Shown one piece after another: positions 37,500-49,299 of a stretch of 64,000 nt of DNA. Every line of letters starts with the position of its first letter. Position 1 is the first letter of the stretch. The notes under the pieces were generated by a model, which was given only the letters and a program-made list of their open reading frames with translations, was not told the DNA's origin and ran no database searches. Source of the stretch: Drosophila persimilis (lineage: Eukaryota > Arthropoda > Insecta > Diptera > Drosophilidae). Position numbers and translations under genes: made by a program. Location: the NCBI RefSeq assembly GCF_003286085.1, contig NW_020825340.1, positions 806,001 to 870,000 of the forward strand. Reading direction: 5' to 3'.

Positions 37500-39363
37500 A
37501 CAGTGCTCTCTAGTGCCCCCAAAAGATTCACCTTGGTTTAACTTAACAGAGCCCCGTTGCACTTTGTTAAATCGTCAGCCCAAAAGTATGCCAAGATTAA
37601 TTGAAGATTATCCTCTAGCTCAGAGGGACTGCCCCACGTTCCTGGCCGAGTTCTCGTGTAGATGAAGATTTAAATACGTTTCATGCTAAGTTCCAGATGG
37701 ATTTAGAACCTTAAACGAGAAGAACAGAGATTACAATTTAATGATCATCGCTAGGGACTTTTTGGATACCCGTTTCAGGTTTCATTATTCGGAAAAATGT
37801 ATTTTCATGGCCAATGATTGATATTTGGTATTATTTTCCCATACAAAATAAGCGTAATAATTTACACAGGCCAACAATTGGCAGACAAGTGAAAAACTAC
37901 TGAAAAAAACAGAATAAACTACAAATATTCGCATTGACAGGCGCCGGACCGAGAGAGCGACCCGAGACCAGAGGCGGTAAAACAAAAGGCCATTAACCAT
38001 AACGAGGCTCGAAAAAACATTGGCAAATAAATTATAAATAAATGGAAACGCTGACAGCATTAATAAAGTTACATTACATCATTAATGAATACAATAACAA
38101 AGAATGGAATGAGAATGGCAAATTCAACAATTATGACAATAAATTAAGTGCAAAATATATAAATCAGCATGAGGTTGCCCTTTAGTTTGCTTATTTATTC
38201 ATTTATATGGTTGCTGTCGATATTCGATTTGGGTTTCCATTTAAATCCGAATCACCCAATCCCTAATTGCCTGTCAATACTTCAATAATTTCGACCGCAA
38301 AATGAAGAAGTTTCAGCGCGAGTATCCTACATTTATGGTATTCCACTGCTCACTATCTGAATTGTGGGTAAACTATACAATCGAAGCTGTCCTCCTTATA
38401 ATCTTTCGTTGAAACTACCTTTCGGTTGGGCCATCCCCAAGGAGAATGTGTAGCGAGATATATACTGTTCTTCCGTCTGCTGGACCCCAGCCAAAAGTCC
38501 GTCTCCAGTTACAATACCTCCATTCGGTTTTTATCGTTGGCCATAATGAAATTCAAAAGGGAGTTGAGCATCCGCATTCGCATCGTCTCTCTCTTCGTGG
38601 ACCCATGCATATGTGAAAATAAACATTCAGGGTTCTCGCTAATGAAGTGCTTTCATCTGCAATGTATGCTAAGTTTTTTTATACTTGCATTTCACTTTTG
38701 CCCCAGGCCTTTCACTTGAACTGTTTGCACAATGTGTGCAGCAGTTTGTTTAGCTTTTCAACGCTGACAGCCATCCCAGTGTCGCCCTGGAAATTTCATT
38801 TTCATTTGTCTATGCCTGACTAATTATTACGCAAATGTTGCCATAATGTGATATAGAACTCCCCTCGCCCTTCTTTCGGGGTAAACATTAACCAGCAGAA
38901 GCTGTGATTCAAATTAAATTTAATGGAAATCAACTTTAATGAAATTAGACGGCACTCAAAAAATATAAAAAAATCCCATCCAAGCTGGAATTAGTGTGGA
39001 TTTTCATTTATGATTGGATTATGGATCTCATTCTCTTCATTGGCTGTGAGCCGTTCTTCTGCCACCTTTCACCTTTCCAGCTCAATTTCAGCTATCCCCC
39101 AAAGCCTTCCCCACTTAACAGGCTGCCAATTCTGCTAATTACAAAACACAGTTCTTTTTCTATTTCAATCTCCACCCAATTCTCAATCGGCACTGCCTTT
39201 CCCTGGGAAAATCAATAAATCCCGACGAGTGCATCCATGGATGGCCAATCATTCAGCAGAGGCCAGCAGGCATTCTCATTCATTCACTTGTAGCTGCAGC
39301 GCACTGCCAAAGGAGCAGGAGATGGAACATGAGCAGCGGTAGTCAGTAGCTGTTACAGAAACA
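37500..39363. other. non-coding AT-rich spacer
   Basis: No gene, RNA gene or complete mobile element recognised. The short open frames at 37785-38060, 38426-38719 and 38994-39218 have no conserved motif and lack credible start context. Composition is ordinary Drosophila intergenic or intronic DNA. Confidence 0.55.
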
Positions 39364-39422
39364 GGAGCGAGAGCGGGAGCGGGAGCGGGAGCGGGAGCGG
39401 GAGCAGGAGCAGGAGCAGGAGC
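39364..39422 (+). repeat. hexanucleotide repeat (gggagc/aggagc)n
   Basis: Nine to ten near-perfect hexamers; purine-rich with regularly spaced G3 runs in the left half. Confidence 0.95.
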
Positions 39423-39930
39423 CCCTGCGATGAATGGCATTTGCAATGATGTTGGCTGGATTATCTCCTGTTTATATGGGATTTATTTGCCAGTGGTGGA
39501 GCCAGAGTGGGAGCAGGAAAATCAGCAAAAGAGTTGCAGGAGCTGCGAGAAGCTGGGGTGAATGTGTGTTGCCATGGCGGCCGACGTGGCTTTTGTGTGC
39601 CTTGTCTGGCATTGCATAAATGTTTTGCCTTTTAATTAGCACGCATTTCACATTCGACATTCTCCGATGGCCTCCGATGCCGATGCTGAACCAGGATGCT
39701 CCTGCTACTGCTCCTGCTACTGCACTGGCTGCCCTTTTAATGCGCTTAAAGCTGATCCGCAGTAGGCCCTGACGATGGCGATGGCGATGATGAAGGAAAT
39801 GACGATGGTTGGGTGCAAAATTCAATCAGCGACAGCTTCGAACTTCGGGTCGACTCCAGTAATGCAATCAGGACAAGGCGAAGGAAGACACTGACTGAGA
39901 AAAATCCAGCAATGCTTGCCGCAAGCTTGT

Positions 39931-39960
39931 GGCAGCGGCAGCGGCAGCGGCAGAGGCAGC
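39931..39960 (+). repeat. (ggcagc)n repeat
   Basis: Five hexamers with one ggcaga variant. The surrounding open frames on both strands are artefacts of the repeat. Confidence 0.9.
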
Positions 39961-40218
39961 CCAGCGGAAATGATGTGCCACTCGAGTGTCCAACGAGCCG
40001 TGACCCCAAGTATGATGCAAGACAGAGAGAAGGAGGCAAAATTGTGTCAGCAGTGGCACTGGCACGCACAGGACCGACCAACTGACTGACTTTGCCTTAT
40101 CCTTATCACTTTGGATAAGCTACGTGAGCCGTCGACGACAACAGCAGCGCCTGACAGTATGCAACAAGCAGCGTAAAGTGCACTCGATTGTTTAGCTGCC
40201 TGCGGGTGGTAGGGTGGT

Positions 40219-40241
40219 GGGGGTTGGGGTTGGGGTTGGGG
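40219..40241 (+). repeat. (ggggtt)n tract, strong G-quadruplex motif
   Basis: Four consecutive runs of at least four G separated by TT: 40219-40223, 40226-40229, 40232-40235 and 40238-40241. This is the same unit as ciliate telomeres, which is coincidental in a fly because Drosophila lacks telomerase repeats. Confidence 0.93.
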
Positions 40242-40871
40242 TTGTAGAGTCTCCTTTGTGGCACACACAATCTATATAAAACAGAAAATCACTTGGCATT
40301 TGGCCAAGTGCATATTAAACGCAGTCAATGCACCCAATGATAGGGAGAAAAGAATGGCATTTAAAGGGCGGATGGAAATCGGATTTAAAGTCCCGTCTAT
40401 ACTGAAATAAATTACTCATAAGTCACTCATTAAAATTGCGAATATATGTAATGATCCCGCTTATGGTTTGCATCCCCTATCGTTATAATCATCCGCTTCC
40501 CGCTTCCAGCTTCCAGCTGAAAGGCAAAAGAATATAAATCAAAAACTCCATCTGGTCGTTGCAGACACATACTCGTACATATGATGTGTGTCTTTGTATC
40601 TCCACTTCGTCGTCTCTCTCTCTCTCTAAACTTTTATCTTTTAATTTTGTTAATTAATCGATATGTTCTCCTCCTCTCTCTCTCTCTCTCTCTCGGTGTT
40701 TGTCTGTGTCCCCTGTGGCCAAGCAAACAATTAGAAGAAAACGAAAAGGAACATCCAGCCGGCAGAGCGCAAAAGGCAACAGTGGCAAGCAACAGTCTAT
40801 GGCCCCAGCCCCATTTTGTGCCCCGTTTTGTGGCAACAATAACACATGGCATCGACTCTTAGTCCCCCCTG

Positions 40872-40901
40872 CACCACCACCACCACCACCACCACCACCA
40901 C
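40872..40901 (+). repeat. (cac)10 microsatellite
   Basis: Uninterrupted trinucleotide tract; it would encode polyproline, polyhistidine or polythreonine, but no supporting gene surrounds it. Confidence 0.95.
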
Positions 40902-41016
40902 TCCCCCACTTTACTTCTCATATGATTTACAGTCTCAAAAGCCGGCGGCAAAAGTTAAGAAATGAAATTTCAAGAAAATTGCACAAACAACAGGAAGCCG
41001 GGCAAAGGGCGGGAGG

Positions 41017-41045
41017 GGTGTGGTGCGGTGCGGTATGGTGTGGGG
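41017..41045 (+). repeat. pentanucleotide (ggtgt/ggtgc)n repeat
   Basis: Imperfect five-base units ggtgt, ggtgc and ggtat. The same unit reappears 4.7 kb away at 45773, in longer form. Confidence 0.85.
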
Positions 41046-41251
41046 AGAGGCTTCGAGGGCATCGAGCCAAAAAGGAAATATTGTAAAACTCTGGCTATAA
41101 AGCAAATACACGATACATATCATCCATCGGGAGCGGTTGCCACAGAGACAGAGCAGGAGAGAGAGTGTGGGAGACCCCAAAAATGTGAACAGCACAAAAG
41201 TCGTTATCTTAATTACTTTTATAGCTTCGATTTGGGGCAAGTGGAGGAGCA

Positions 41252-41277
41252 AGCAGCAGCAGCAGCAGCAGCAGCAC
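41252..41277 (+). repeat. (agc)n opa-type microsatellite
   Basis: About eight uninterrupted triplets; a typical Drosophila opa tract in apparently non-coding DNA. Confidence 0.93.
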
Positions 41278-41615
41278 TACGGAAAAACAGTAACAACAAC
41301 AACGGAAACATGACAACTTAAAATAAGAAGTGCGGGGCAAAAAGAAGCTCAACGGCAGGGATACCCTGGAAGTAAACAGTACCAGAAGGTATGTTAAAGT
41401 TTATTTATAGTTTAAGGGGACACATAAATACAAACGTTGGTAGAATACAGTAGTTCCACTTCTTGTTCCCTTCCTTTCCGCCTGGGTATCGTTTTCCAAC
41501 AATATGGAATTCCTCTAAAAGCGACCACCATTTGTAGCTCAAAGCACTTAAAGAGCCTTAAAGCAGCCACCGAATATAAGCCCAGGCGATGTATGATATA
41601 AGGATATTATGTCAT

Positions 41616-41655
41616 CACACACACACACATGTGGTGTATATTCAAACAGACCGCA

Positions 41656-41687
<32 letters not shown>
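41616..41687 (+). repeat. compound (ca)n microsatellite
   Basis: Two CA tracts (41616-41629 and 41656-41687) separated by 26 bp. Confidence 0.95.
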
Positions 41688-41690
<3 letters not shown>

Positions 41691-41861
41691 CCATCAGATA
41701 TGGTAGATGCTGCCTCATTACCCCATAGAAATCTCCTCATATTTCGCACTTCATTAAGTCACATTTTTCAAGCGTTATCATCAAGGGGGAAGGATGGGCC
41801 TGGGGATGCTATCTCGGGATGTAGATGGTAGATACGGTATGGATGGTACGAGTACGGATAC

Positions 41862-41896
41862 GTGTATGTGTATGTGTATGTGTATGTGTATGTGTT
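41862..41896 (+). repeat. (gtatgt)n hexanucleotide repeat
   Basis: Five to six perfect units. Alternating purine-pyrimidine, so it could adopt Z-DNA. Confidence 0.93.
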
Positions 41897-42640
41897 TGCC
41901 TAGTTAGCACACCAGTTAATTAACTGCCTTCGCGCAAATATGTATGTACATATGTCAGAGCAGGCTCTATTCAGGTTACTGGGCCTGTGCCTGTGACTGT
42001 GCCCGGTCCTGGGCCTGGGCCGTTGCCTGAGCCTCCGACCGGGCCTGTCCTTGAGCTGAGAAATTTTTGATGAGCCCCGGCCACAAGTCGGCACAGCACA
42101 GCCGCTTAATATTTCATGGCTGACTTTGGCTTGGCTTTTAAACTAGACACTTAATTAACATTTGGAATGGAAAGCCCTCAGCCTTCATACACGCCTCGCC
42201 TAGTCCCCTCCCCACCAACGGGCAGGCCAAAATCAATTTCCCTTTTGGGCCCTGGCAAACAGCAGCGGAAGCTGTGTGAGGCCGGATATGAAAGACGAAT
42301 GCCCGCGGGCGACAATCGCATGGGGGCGTCACCAGGCCCAAAAAAGGAGACAGACCCAAAGGGGGCAGCTGGTGGCAGCCACAAAAAGAACAAGCACCCA
42401 AGAACAACAACAAGTGGAAGAGGCTTTTAGTGTTGAAATTATTTTGCCATTTTCCATTTACCATTTACCATTTGCCTGTAAATGCGTTTTATTTCTGGCT
42501 TTTCTCCTTTGATTATTCATGTCGCATCAGGCAGGCGGGAAGGGCGGCAGGCGGCCAAAAAGCCAACATCAATAAACTGTTGACAACTTGGAAATAACAG
42601 CGAAAGAACTGTCGGCTGAGAGGAAAGGAAGGGGTTGGAA

Positions 42641-42670
42641 CAGGGACAGAGACAGGGGCAGGGGCAGGGG
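42641..42670 (+). repeat. (ggggca)n repeat
   Basis: Imperfect gggaca/gagaca units lead into three ggggca units. The same unit recurs at 54345-54369. Confidence 0.85.
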
Positions 42671-43074
42671 CTGCTGCTTCTGGCACTTTGTTTATTGAAG
42701 TGCGCTAAACTTTTTAGTCGCCGTCGACGTTTACGTCTCGACTTGTTAATATTGAGCAGCGCATTATTTATGGCAAACTTTCCACCAAAACACTTTCAAT
42801 TGAGATGGCGAGAAAGGGGGTAGAGCACGGAGCTCGGAGCACGGAGCTCGGAGCAGGGGCAACAGCAAGGTGAGACAGCGGTGTTCTTGAGTGTAACTTT
42901 TAACGAGTTCTCGCAGTTCACTCGAGTTGTGCCTCCACCACCTGAAATTTTCTCACCTGCAGTGCATCGAATGCAGTGCTAAAGTTTTTCGCAGTATCTT
43001 CACAACCAATAACTTTAAGTCCTGGCCTCCTGGCTTCCTGGCAGGTAGCCCTAGAGAGCGGGGGGAAATGTGGA

Positions 43075-43095
43075 CTCGAGTCGAGTCGAGTCGAG
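43075..43095 (+). repeat. (gagtc)n pentanucleotide repeat
   Basis: Four perfect units of actcgagtcgagtcgag type; overlapping palindromic ctcgag sites. Confidence 0.9.
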
Positions 43096-44102
43096 ACTGG
43101 GACTCGTGTCCGTGGCCACAGAAACCAACCATAAGCATTTCATTATTAGAACACAAAAATGTTTAAAATTTCATTAAATGGCTCTGTTGTCCAGCTCAAA
43201 ACAAACATGGTCCCCAGCACAGTCCCCCAAGGCCTGGCCGGGATAACAAGGAACAAGTCAGGTGTTTCTTAAGCAAGGAGAAGTTTGGATACTCTTCGAA
43301 GAATGCTTAGCAAGGCGCCTAAATTACTTCACAATGGGACGTAGCTGATCTTTGAGTGGCTTTGGATCATCGTCAGGTTTCGTGATCTATCACAGCGGCT
43401 GCAACCCTGTTCCATCTCTCATTCAGGCGAACCTCAGCCGATCTTAGAGTACATCCAACCAGCTACGCACTACAGCGCTTTCAGCCCTCGTCTGGGGCTG
43501 CGCTTGCCCCACAGCTAGTTGCTGCCCCAAACCGCATCATAACAATAGCAGCAGCAGCAGCAACAACAATAGTCGGGCAGAGCAGCAAACAATTCATAAA
43601 AACGTTTAACAAAACGCAAAAGTGAAATGCTCCTCTCCCCTCTCTCCCCATCACGGACACACGAACAACCGTACACTGACCAAACCCTGAAATGAAATTC
43701 CCAGACAAGCAAGCAGCAGGATCTGGACGGGAAAGAACGGAACGGAGGACGGAAGGGAATGGACCGAACAGAAGGGGACTGGTTGCCCTGGCGAACATTT
43801 TTCTGCGCTGCAATCATAATGAGCAGCCATTCCAAGCCACCACCGCCACAGGAGGAACCACCACCACCTCCAGCATCGGCAGAAGTGGTGGTCAAATTGG
43901 TCAGCAGCAAACATTGCAATTTCATTTAATAACAAAATATTTGGACAGCTCGAATGTCTGTCTAAGAGGGGAGTTCGCACAGTCAAAGGTCGAATCGGAG
44001 GGGGGAGAGTATGTGGGGTGCATATTGGGAGGGGTGGAAAAGAGTTGAGGCAAATTATGACGTCTTTATGCAGAAATTATTTATGATTGCTTTGTCTAGA
44101 CG

Positions 44103-44130
44103 TGGCGGCGGCGGCGGCGGCGGCGGCGGC
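44103..44130 (+). repeat. (ggc)9 microsatellite
   Basis: Uninterrupted GGC tract; CGG-class tracts are prone to hairpin and quadruplex formation. Confidence 0.95.
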
Positions 44131-44670
44131 GACGAAGCCACACAATGCACCGGAATTCCGGCTCCAAGTCGGGAGTCCTTACAATGTTTATGCGGGTAAT
44201 TTATGTGCCGATTGCTCATACGCCACGTGCAACCAAGCAAAAGGTGAGAGGCAGCAGCAGCCACAACTGAAACTTGCTTAAAGTCCACTTGGCCACAATT
44301 TCGGGCACTTAAATTGGCCAGAAATTGCATTCCTTATTGTTTATCCACTCGTTAAATTTGGTTTTCCCGTGCCACGATTTTAAATAGGTCATCACTTCAT
44401 GTCTCCTTCCCCCGGAAGGAATGTTTTGAGAGGCTGGACATACATATACTCAATAATATTGACGAGCAGCCGGAAGCGGAAGCGGCATAAGGAACGAACG
44501 GCTTTAAAGATAAAACCTCAAACCAAAGGGCAGAAAAAAGAACTGAATGTAAATTGCATTGGGTTGAATTTAATTAACGTCGCATTGAATTTTAATCAAG
44601 TTCATTCAACAGAAACGGCGACACAACGTGACACAGCACGTGACATTATTTGCATGCGAAATTAACCCGT

Positions 44671-44740
44671 GACAGGCGACGGGCGGCAATCGGTGGGCGA
44701 GGGGCGGCAGGCGGTAGGCGACGGGCGGTAGGTGGCGGCA
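44671..44740 (+). repeat. degenerate G-rich minisatellite (gacgggcggtag-like)
   Basis: Repeated ggcgacgggcgg and ggcggtagg words over 70 bp, with many G2-G4 runs on the plus strand. Confidence 0.85.
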
Positions 44741-44852
44741 CCTTTACAAACAACTTTTTCACACGTTATATCCACGATATTGGAGGTAGCGATATACATA
44801 TGGAGCGAGCAAGTGGAAGGAGTACCATGGACGGCAGCATTTTTTAATCAAA

Positions 44853-44872
44853 CTCTCTCTCTCTCTCTCTCT
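44853..44872 (+). repeat. (ct)10 tract, potential GAGA-factor binding
   Basis: Uninterrupted CT repeat, GAGAG on the opposite strand. Known family knowledge: GAGA factor and CLAMP bind such tracts. Confidence 0.9.
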
Positions 44873-45150
44873 GTCAGGCTTTTTCCCATGTCTGTTTGCC
44901 ATTGATAGACAGTCCGTTCGTTCGTTAATAGATTGGAAATGTGAAATTGATAGGTGGCAACAGCACAGACGGAGCTCTCTTTCTGTCCCTCTATGTCCCT
45001 CCCTCTTTCTCGCTCTCAAATGTGCAGCCAATCCACTCGGCATACGATTCAATTGCAAATTGTTTACTGCCGTTGTCTGGCCTGCACAAATTTGTAGTTT
45101 TTGCCCCAACAAATTTGGCCAGAAACAGGTCCACAGAGGGTCCACTGAGT

Positions 45151-45208
45151 GGTCCCAGTCCCAGTTCTAGTCCCAGTTCTAGTCCCAGTCCGAGTCTCAG
45201 TCCCAGTG
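45151..45208 (+). repeat. hexanucleotide (cccagt/tctagt)n repeat
   Basis: About nine imperfect six-base units with a 12-base alternation (cccagttctagt) in the middle, so there is a second-level period. Confidence 0.88.
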
Positions 45209-45412
45209 TTATTTCAATGTGTGTGGGCCCTATAATCATTTCGTTTATTACGGGTGTACGGTTGCTGTTTTCCAACAATAATTGAAATATGATTTTCTGA
45301 TTTACCAGCCAGACAAACAAGCAAAGCAGAGTAGGAGCCAAAGGATGCAAAAGCAAATTTGATCTCTGACTGAAAATGTATGCAAAATGAATTCATGACA
45401 CGTCCTCGTCCC

Positions 45413-45415
45413 CAC

Positions 45416-45450
<35 letters not shown>
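45413..45450 (+). repeat. (ca)n microsatellite
   Basis: About 19 dinucleotides with one g interruption. Confidence 0.95.
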
Positions 45451-45451
<1 letters not shown>

Positions 45452-45772
45452 CAATTGGCACTGCCACTGCCACTCCCCCTTTGACTTTATTCATATGCAC
45501 CATGCAAAACTGTCCAAAAAGTGTCACTTGAATGTCTCCCCCTCTTTCTCTATCTCTGTGGCAGTCCTTGTGGAAAGTCAGAAAGTTTTGTGGCCTTCGA
45601 CCAATATGCAAAATAATGGACCTGCTTTTGGGCTATGCAAAATATCCAAGTCAGCCAATCGCTCGGGTCTGTTTAGGGAGAGACGTTTTTCGAAAACGAA
45701 GCCAGCACTTGAAATAAATTCAAATTCAAATTAAAATTCAAAATAAAGTGAACATGTAAATTGCATCTGTAT

Positions 45773-45820
45773 GGTGTGGTGTGGTGTGGTGCGGTGCGGG
45801 GCGGGGCGGGGCGGTGTGGC
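45773..45820 (+). repeat. pentanucleotide array (ggtgt to ggtgc to ggggc)n
   Basis: The unit changes stepwise along the array from ggtgt through ggtgc to ggggc and back to ggtgt, with four G-runs in the ggggc part that could form a G-quadruplex. Confidence 0.92.
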
Positions 45821-46802
45821 AAGTGCGGTTCCGGGAACCTGCTGCTCTATAGTTTTAGCGTTTCATTTCGTTCGTTTCGGTTTAGGGGTGAAATTCAATT
45901 AACTTGTCCGACGAGTTGATTGAAGTTTTGGCTTAGATGTTGACAGATTTCAAAAGTTGCATGTGACGGCGGGGCAGATGTCGTCAGGCCGTCAGGAAAG
46001 GTGGAAAGGTGGAAAGGAAGGCAAGGAATGTGGGCTAATATTTTGATATACATATGTATTCTGGAAGGTTTCCCCCTAGGTTGCGTGGCCACAATTCTTT
46101 GCCTCTCCCATTTGCATGCTCTACTGCATTCCTTTCTTTATGAGTTTTCCTCTCTCTCTTTGTCTTTATCGGGGTTCTTCCTTCGGTTTCTTCCGCTCTT
46201 CGGTGGGGCGCACACGAGTATTCCTGCTTTAGAGCTTTAGAGTTATTCACTTTGCCATCCAGTCCAGTTAACTGCTTGACATATGACCGTCATCATTTAG
46301 CACATATACGAGTATGTATCTCCTCTGGTGAAGCCATTTAAGAGCTGCTCTTAAAAACCATTTCAAATCACGCACAGTCCCCGACTCTTCCCCTACCCCT
46401 CTTTCGAGGAGAGACTCCGTTGGCAGCCCATTGAGTGGGCGTGTCAATAGCCCAATGCTGCATTTAAATTGTCCATTCCATTCCATTCCATTTGAACGTT
46501 TACGAGATGTGGACGATGTGCAGCAATGTCTGTGGTTTCCTTCTGCCCCGAAACCAAGCTCCCCTCCCGACCCGGCAGCACTTCCCTTTCCCTCCTCCGT
46601 CCACCATCCACCATCCACGACTGTTGGCCCACAAGCAAATGCACTTTTCTGGCCACGACTAATTTTATGGGCCCCCCAGTCCTGTCCCCATATCCATACC
46701 GTCTCCATCTCGGTTCCCGGACTGAAGCACAAACTTTGTGTGCGCGTCTCCCCTTTTTTTAATGGGCCTGGGGTCTGGCAGAGTGATTCCTCTTAACTCA
46801 TA

Positions 46803-46850
46803 ATTGCCAGCATGGCCAGCGCCGTCTCGGCCATTATGACAATTGGCAAT
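46803..46850. repeat. interrupted inverted repeat
   Basis: ATTGCCA (46803-46809) pairs with TGGCAAT (46844-46850), and ATGGCC (46812-46817) pairs with GGCCAT (46829-46834). Together they form a two-part stem with an asymmetric internal loop. Confidence 0.6.
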
Positions 46851-47410
46851 GCACCAAAAAAGAATTAAGCAAAGAGCGGGCCAAGTTTCTGCTGATGCGT
46901 GGCCATGAAGCCATCGAGGAGAGCAATTAAATGACAAGCGAATTTAATGAGCAGACCAGACCAGATCCCAGCCAAGATGCTGGATGGCTCTGGCTGGGAT
47001 GTCCATTGGCCCTTAGCTCAATGGCCAAATTATTGTCACTTTGAAGTTGGCGCCATTGAAGATCAGGGCTCAAGCCGCAATCAGTAATTTAACAGCCGAA
47101 ATAACATTCAATTCAACATTAATTCAACAAGCACCCTCAAAAATAAAAGTGATTCCTATATGAATGCAATTGTTGAACTGGCGATGCGTCGCTAATTCCC
47201 CAACGGACGGACCACAAACAAAGGTCACTGAGGCGTGATCTTTCACCCAGAACACAAAGCGATCACACAATTCAAAACCCCAACAAAATGCTGTTTAAAT
47301 TCTGGCTTTAATGTAGCAACAAATATGGTTAAACAGCAGAGAGGTCAGTGGGGTTAAGCCCCTCCCCACCCCTCGGGTTCAATTGTGTTCTCCCGCATTG
47401 TACGCGGCGG

Positions 47411-47445
47411 GGAGTGGAGGCCAGTGGAGTGGAGTGGAGTGGAGT
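47411..47445 (+). repeat. (ggagt)n pentanucleotide repeat
   Basis: Perfect ggagt units after one imperfect stretch. The reverse-complement class (ctcca) occurs near 61240. Confidence 0.9.
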
Positions 47446-47517
47446 ACTGTACTGGTACGATAGTGTATCTATTTGGTCATTTTATTTACATAACACTTTG
47501 GCATTAATCGATTTATG

Positions 47518-47530
47518 GCGCCCCCTGGCG
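47518..47530 (-). promoter_or_regulatory. candidate CTCF-type insulator motif
   Basis: gcgccccctggcg matches the reverse complement of the CTCF core ccaccagggggcgc at about 12 of 14 positions including flanking bases. Drosophila CTCF recognises essentially the same core. The surroundings are a run of AT-rich, homeodomain-type words without simple repeats (attaatcgatttatgg to the left, an octamer at 47595), unusual in this window. Confidence 0.45.
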
Positions 47531-48915
47531 TTGACTTTCCGCGTCCCACAACAGCATAACGGTTCATTGAGCCTTGCTCGAAATTGTGCAAATAATTTGC
47601 ATTATTCGTGGGTTAGTTTTCGCGGGCAGGACGGACAGCACGGGCACGGCCAATCATTGAGAATTGTTAGCGATAGTTAATTGCATTTTATGCGCAAAAA
47701 TTTCAATTAGTTATTTAATTAAGTTGTAGCCAGGCCAGATAACTGGGGGTGGAGAGCGGTAGGGGGCCAGGGAAAAGCCAATAAAACTACTAAGCGACTC
47801 CTGTGGGATGTGGCAAATCAAAAGCAAATAAACATCGGAAATCCAATTGGAAATGGAATATTGAAATTGATTAATTCATTGGGTAATCGTATAAGCATTA
47901 TCCCATCATATGCTCCATCTAGCGGCAATTTATTCCAACGATAAGCACCCCAGCCAGACGACCCATAAAAAAAACTAAACCCAAAACAAGATTTCCTTCC
48001 ACTAGACCCGAAAAAACAAAATAGAAAAGGGGGAAACTGGGGGAAAAAATCTCGACCTGAGCTTCGTAAATGTTGTTAACATGGTAACGGGAGAATGAAC
48101 ACACACACACGCACACTCATAGATACAGAGCACACGCAAGCAGCACCTCCTAGATAGAGCACTCACACACTGGGATACACACAGGATAGAGGAACATTCG
48201 AGCGTTTTTAATTTGCGTATTTTAGTCACGTTCAGGTAAATCTCAATTGAATCGAATGTGACACCGGATGTGAAAATTGTGCACATTTTCCAAGCATTTT
48301 CCAAAGAGAAGAGGAAGCGGGATGGACACAAGTAGAAAGAGGGAGACGCTGACGGAGATGGCGAGGGAGAGGGGGAGGGGGAGTGAAATGGCCATGTTGC
48401 TGCTATTATTGCTGCTGCTGTTGTCATCGACGCTTTGCTGTTCCCATTGCCACCACCCCCCCCACCATTCCCGCTCATTCAGTCGAATGGCTCCTGGCTG
48501 ATGGAGAGCGGAGCGCACGAGGCACAAACAAAGATCGCATCGGTAAGCATGCTGCACAAATGTTCCATGGAAAACACGTCGTCAAATCTATCTTACAGAT
48601 GCATGGCCCCAGCCATGGACAGCCGTAGATGAATGACGGGGCATGACTCTGGGCCACCATTTCCTACTACACCTAGAGAAATTACAAAGCAAAAAAGAAT
48701 CCATTTGGAAGGAAGTGACTGGAAATTCGAATGAGCAATGAGTGCGGTCATAATTTAGAGGTAACTATTACTCTTTCCATGATTTGGGATCTACAATTAT
48801 TAAGATATGTCTTTGGTCAAAGGTATTGACTCAGATCTACATAATATAATAGTATAAATCCTATCCTAAGTTTTGAGCCATCTACATGCATATATTCCTT
48901 GTTTTTCATCCCGAA

Positions 48916-48939
48916 ATTTCTCTCACTGCAGAGAGAAAT
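48916..48939. repeat. perfect 9-bp inverted repeat, 6-nt loop
   Basis: atttctctc (48916-48924) and gagagaaat (48931-48939) flank actgca; short hairpin. Confidence 0.75.
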
Positions 48940-49093
48940 CATGGGTATCGTTGTAAACAAAGCATTTACAGGACAGTACGAGAACAGACAACATTTCCCT
49001 TTCTCCTCTCCTCTCCTCGCGCTCTCTCTCTCTCTCCGCTCTGGATTTTACCATTTTCAAATTCCCATTGACGTGAGCCCCGGCTACTTTCTG

Positions 49094-49120
49094 TCCGTGC
49101 CCGTGCCCGTGCCCGTGTCC
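49094..49120 (+). repeat. (cccgtg)n repeat
   Basis: Four hexamers with an edge variant. Confidence 0.9.
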
Positions 49121-49276
49121 TTGTCCGCAGAGCTGTCTCTAATATGCCGCACCTGATTTTTATGACGTCGAAGAGTGTGAACGATGTCCGAGTGTGGGAG
49201 GAGCAGCAGCCGCAGGAGGAAAAGGTGTAAAAGAGGGAAATGTATACTTGTAGGAGGATGCCTCGGATGCCACTTT

Positions 49277-49299
49277 GAGGCACGCACTTTGCGTGCCTC
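49277..49299. repeat. perfect 10-bp hairpin with 3-nt loop
   Basis: gaggcacgca (49277-49286) and tgcgtgcctc (49290-49299) are exact reverse complements around ctt. GC-rich and tightly closed. No T-run follows that would suggest an RNA polymerase III terminator. Confidence 0.85.

Larger units (their letters stand above)
40242..43070. other. non-coding region rich in microsatellites
   Basis: It holds CT tracts (40613-40627, 40674-40694), (cac)10 at 40872-40901, pentanucleotides at 41017-41045, (agc)n at 41252-41277, CA tracts, a gtatgt tract, and GC-rich cctgtg/cctggg imperfect repeats at about 41975-42050. No exon-like frame with consistent composition was found. Confidence 0.6.
43096..47400. 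other. non-coding region, microsatellites and inverted repeats
   Basis: It includes CAG/CAA-class sequence at about 43548-43572, (ggc)n at 44103-44130, a degenerate G-rich array at 44671-44740, a CT tract, ccagtc hexamers, a long CA tract and pentanucleotides. Frames up to 154 codons exist on both strands (for example the complement of 46268-46732), but they overlap opposing frames and have no recognisable domain. I do not call genes here. Confidence 0.55.

Noticed and set aside
40219..40241. Interstitial telomere repeat
   Set aside because: ggggtt is a ciliate telomere unit; Drosophila telomeres are made of HeT-A, TART and TAHRE retrotransposons, and no such elements are seen next to it.
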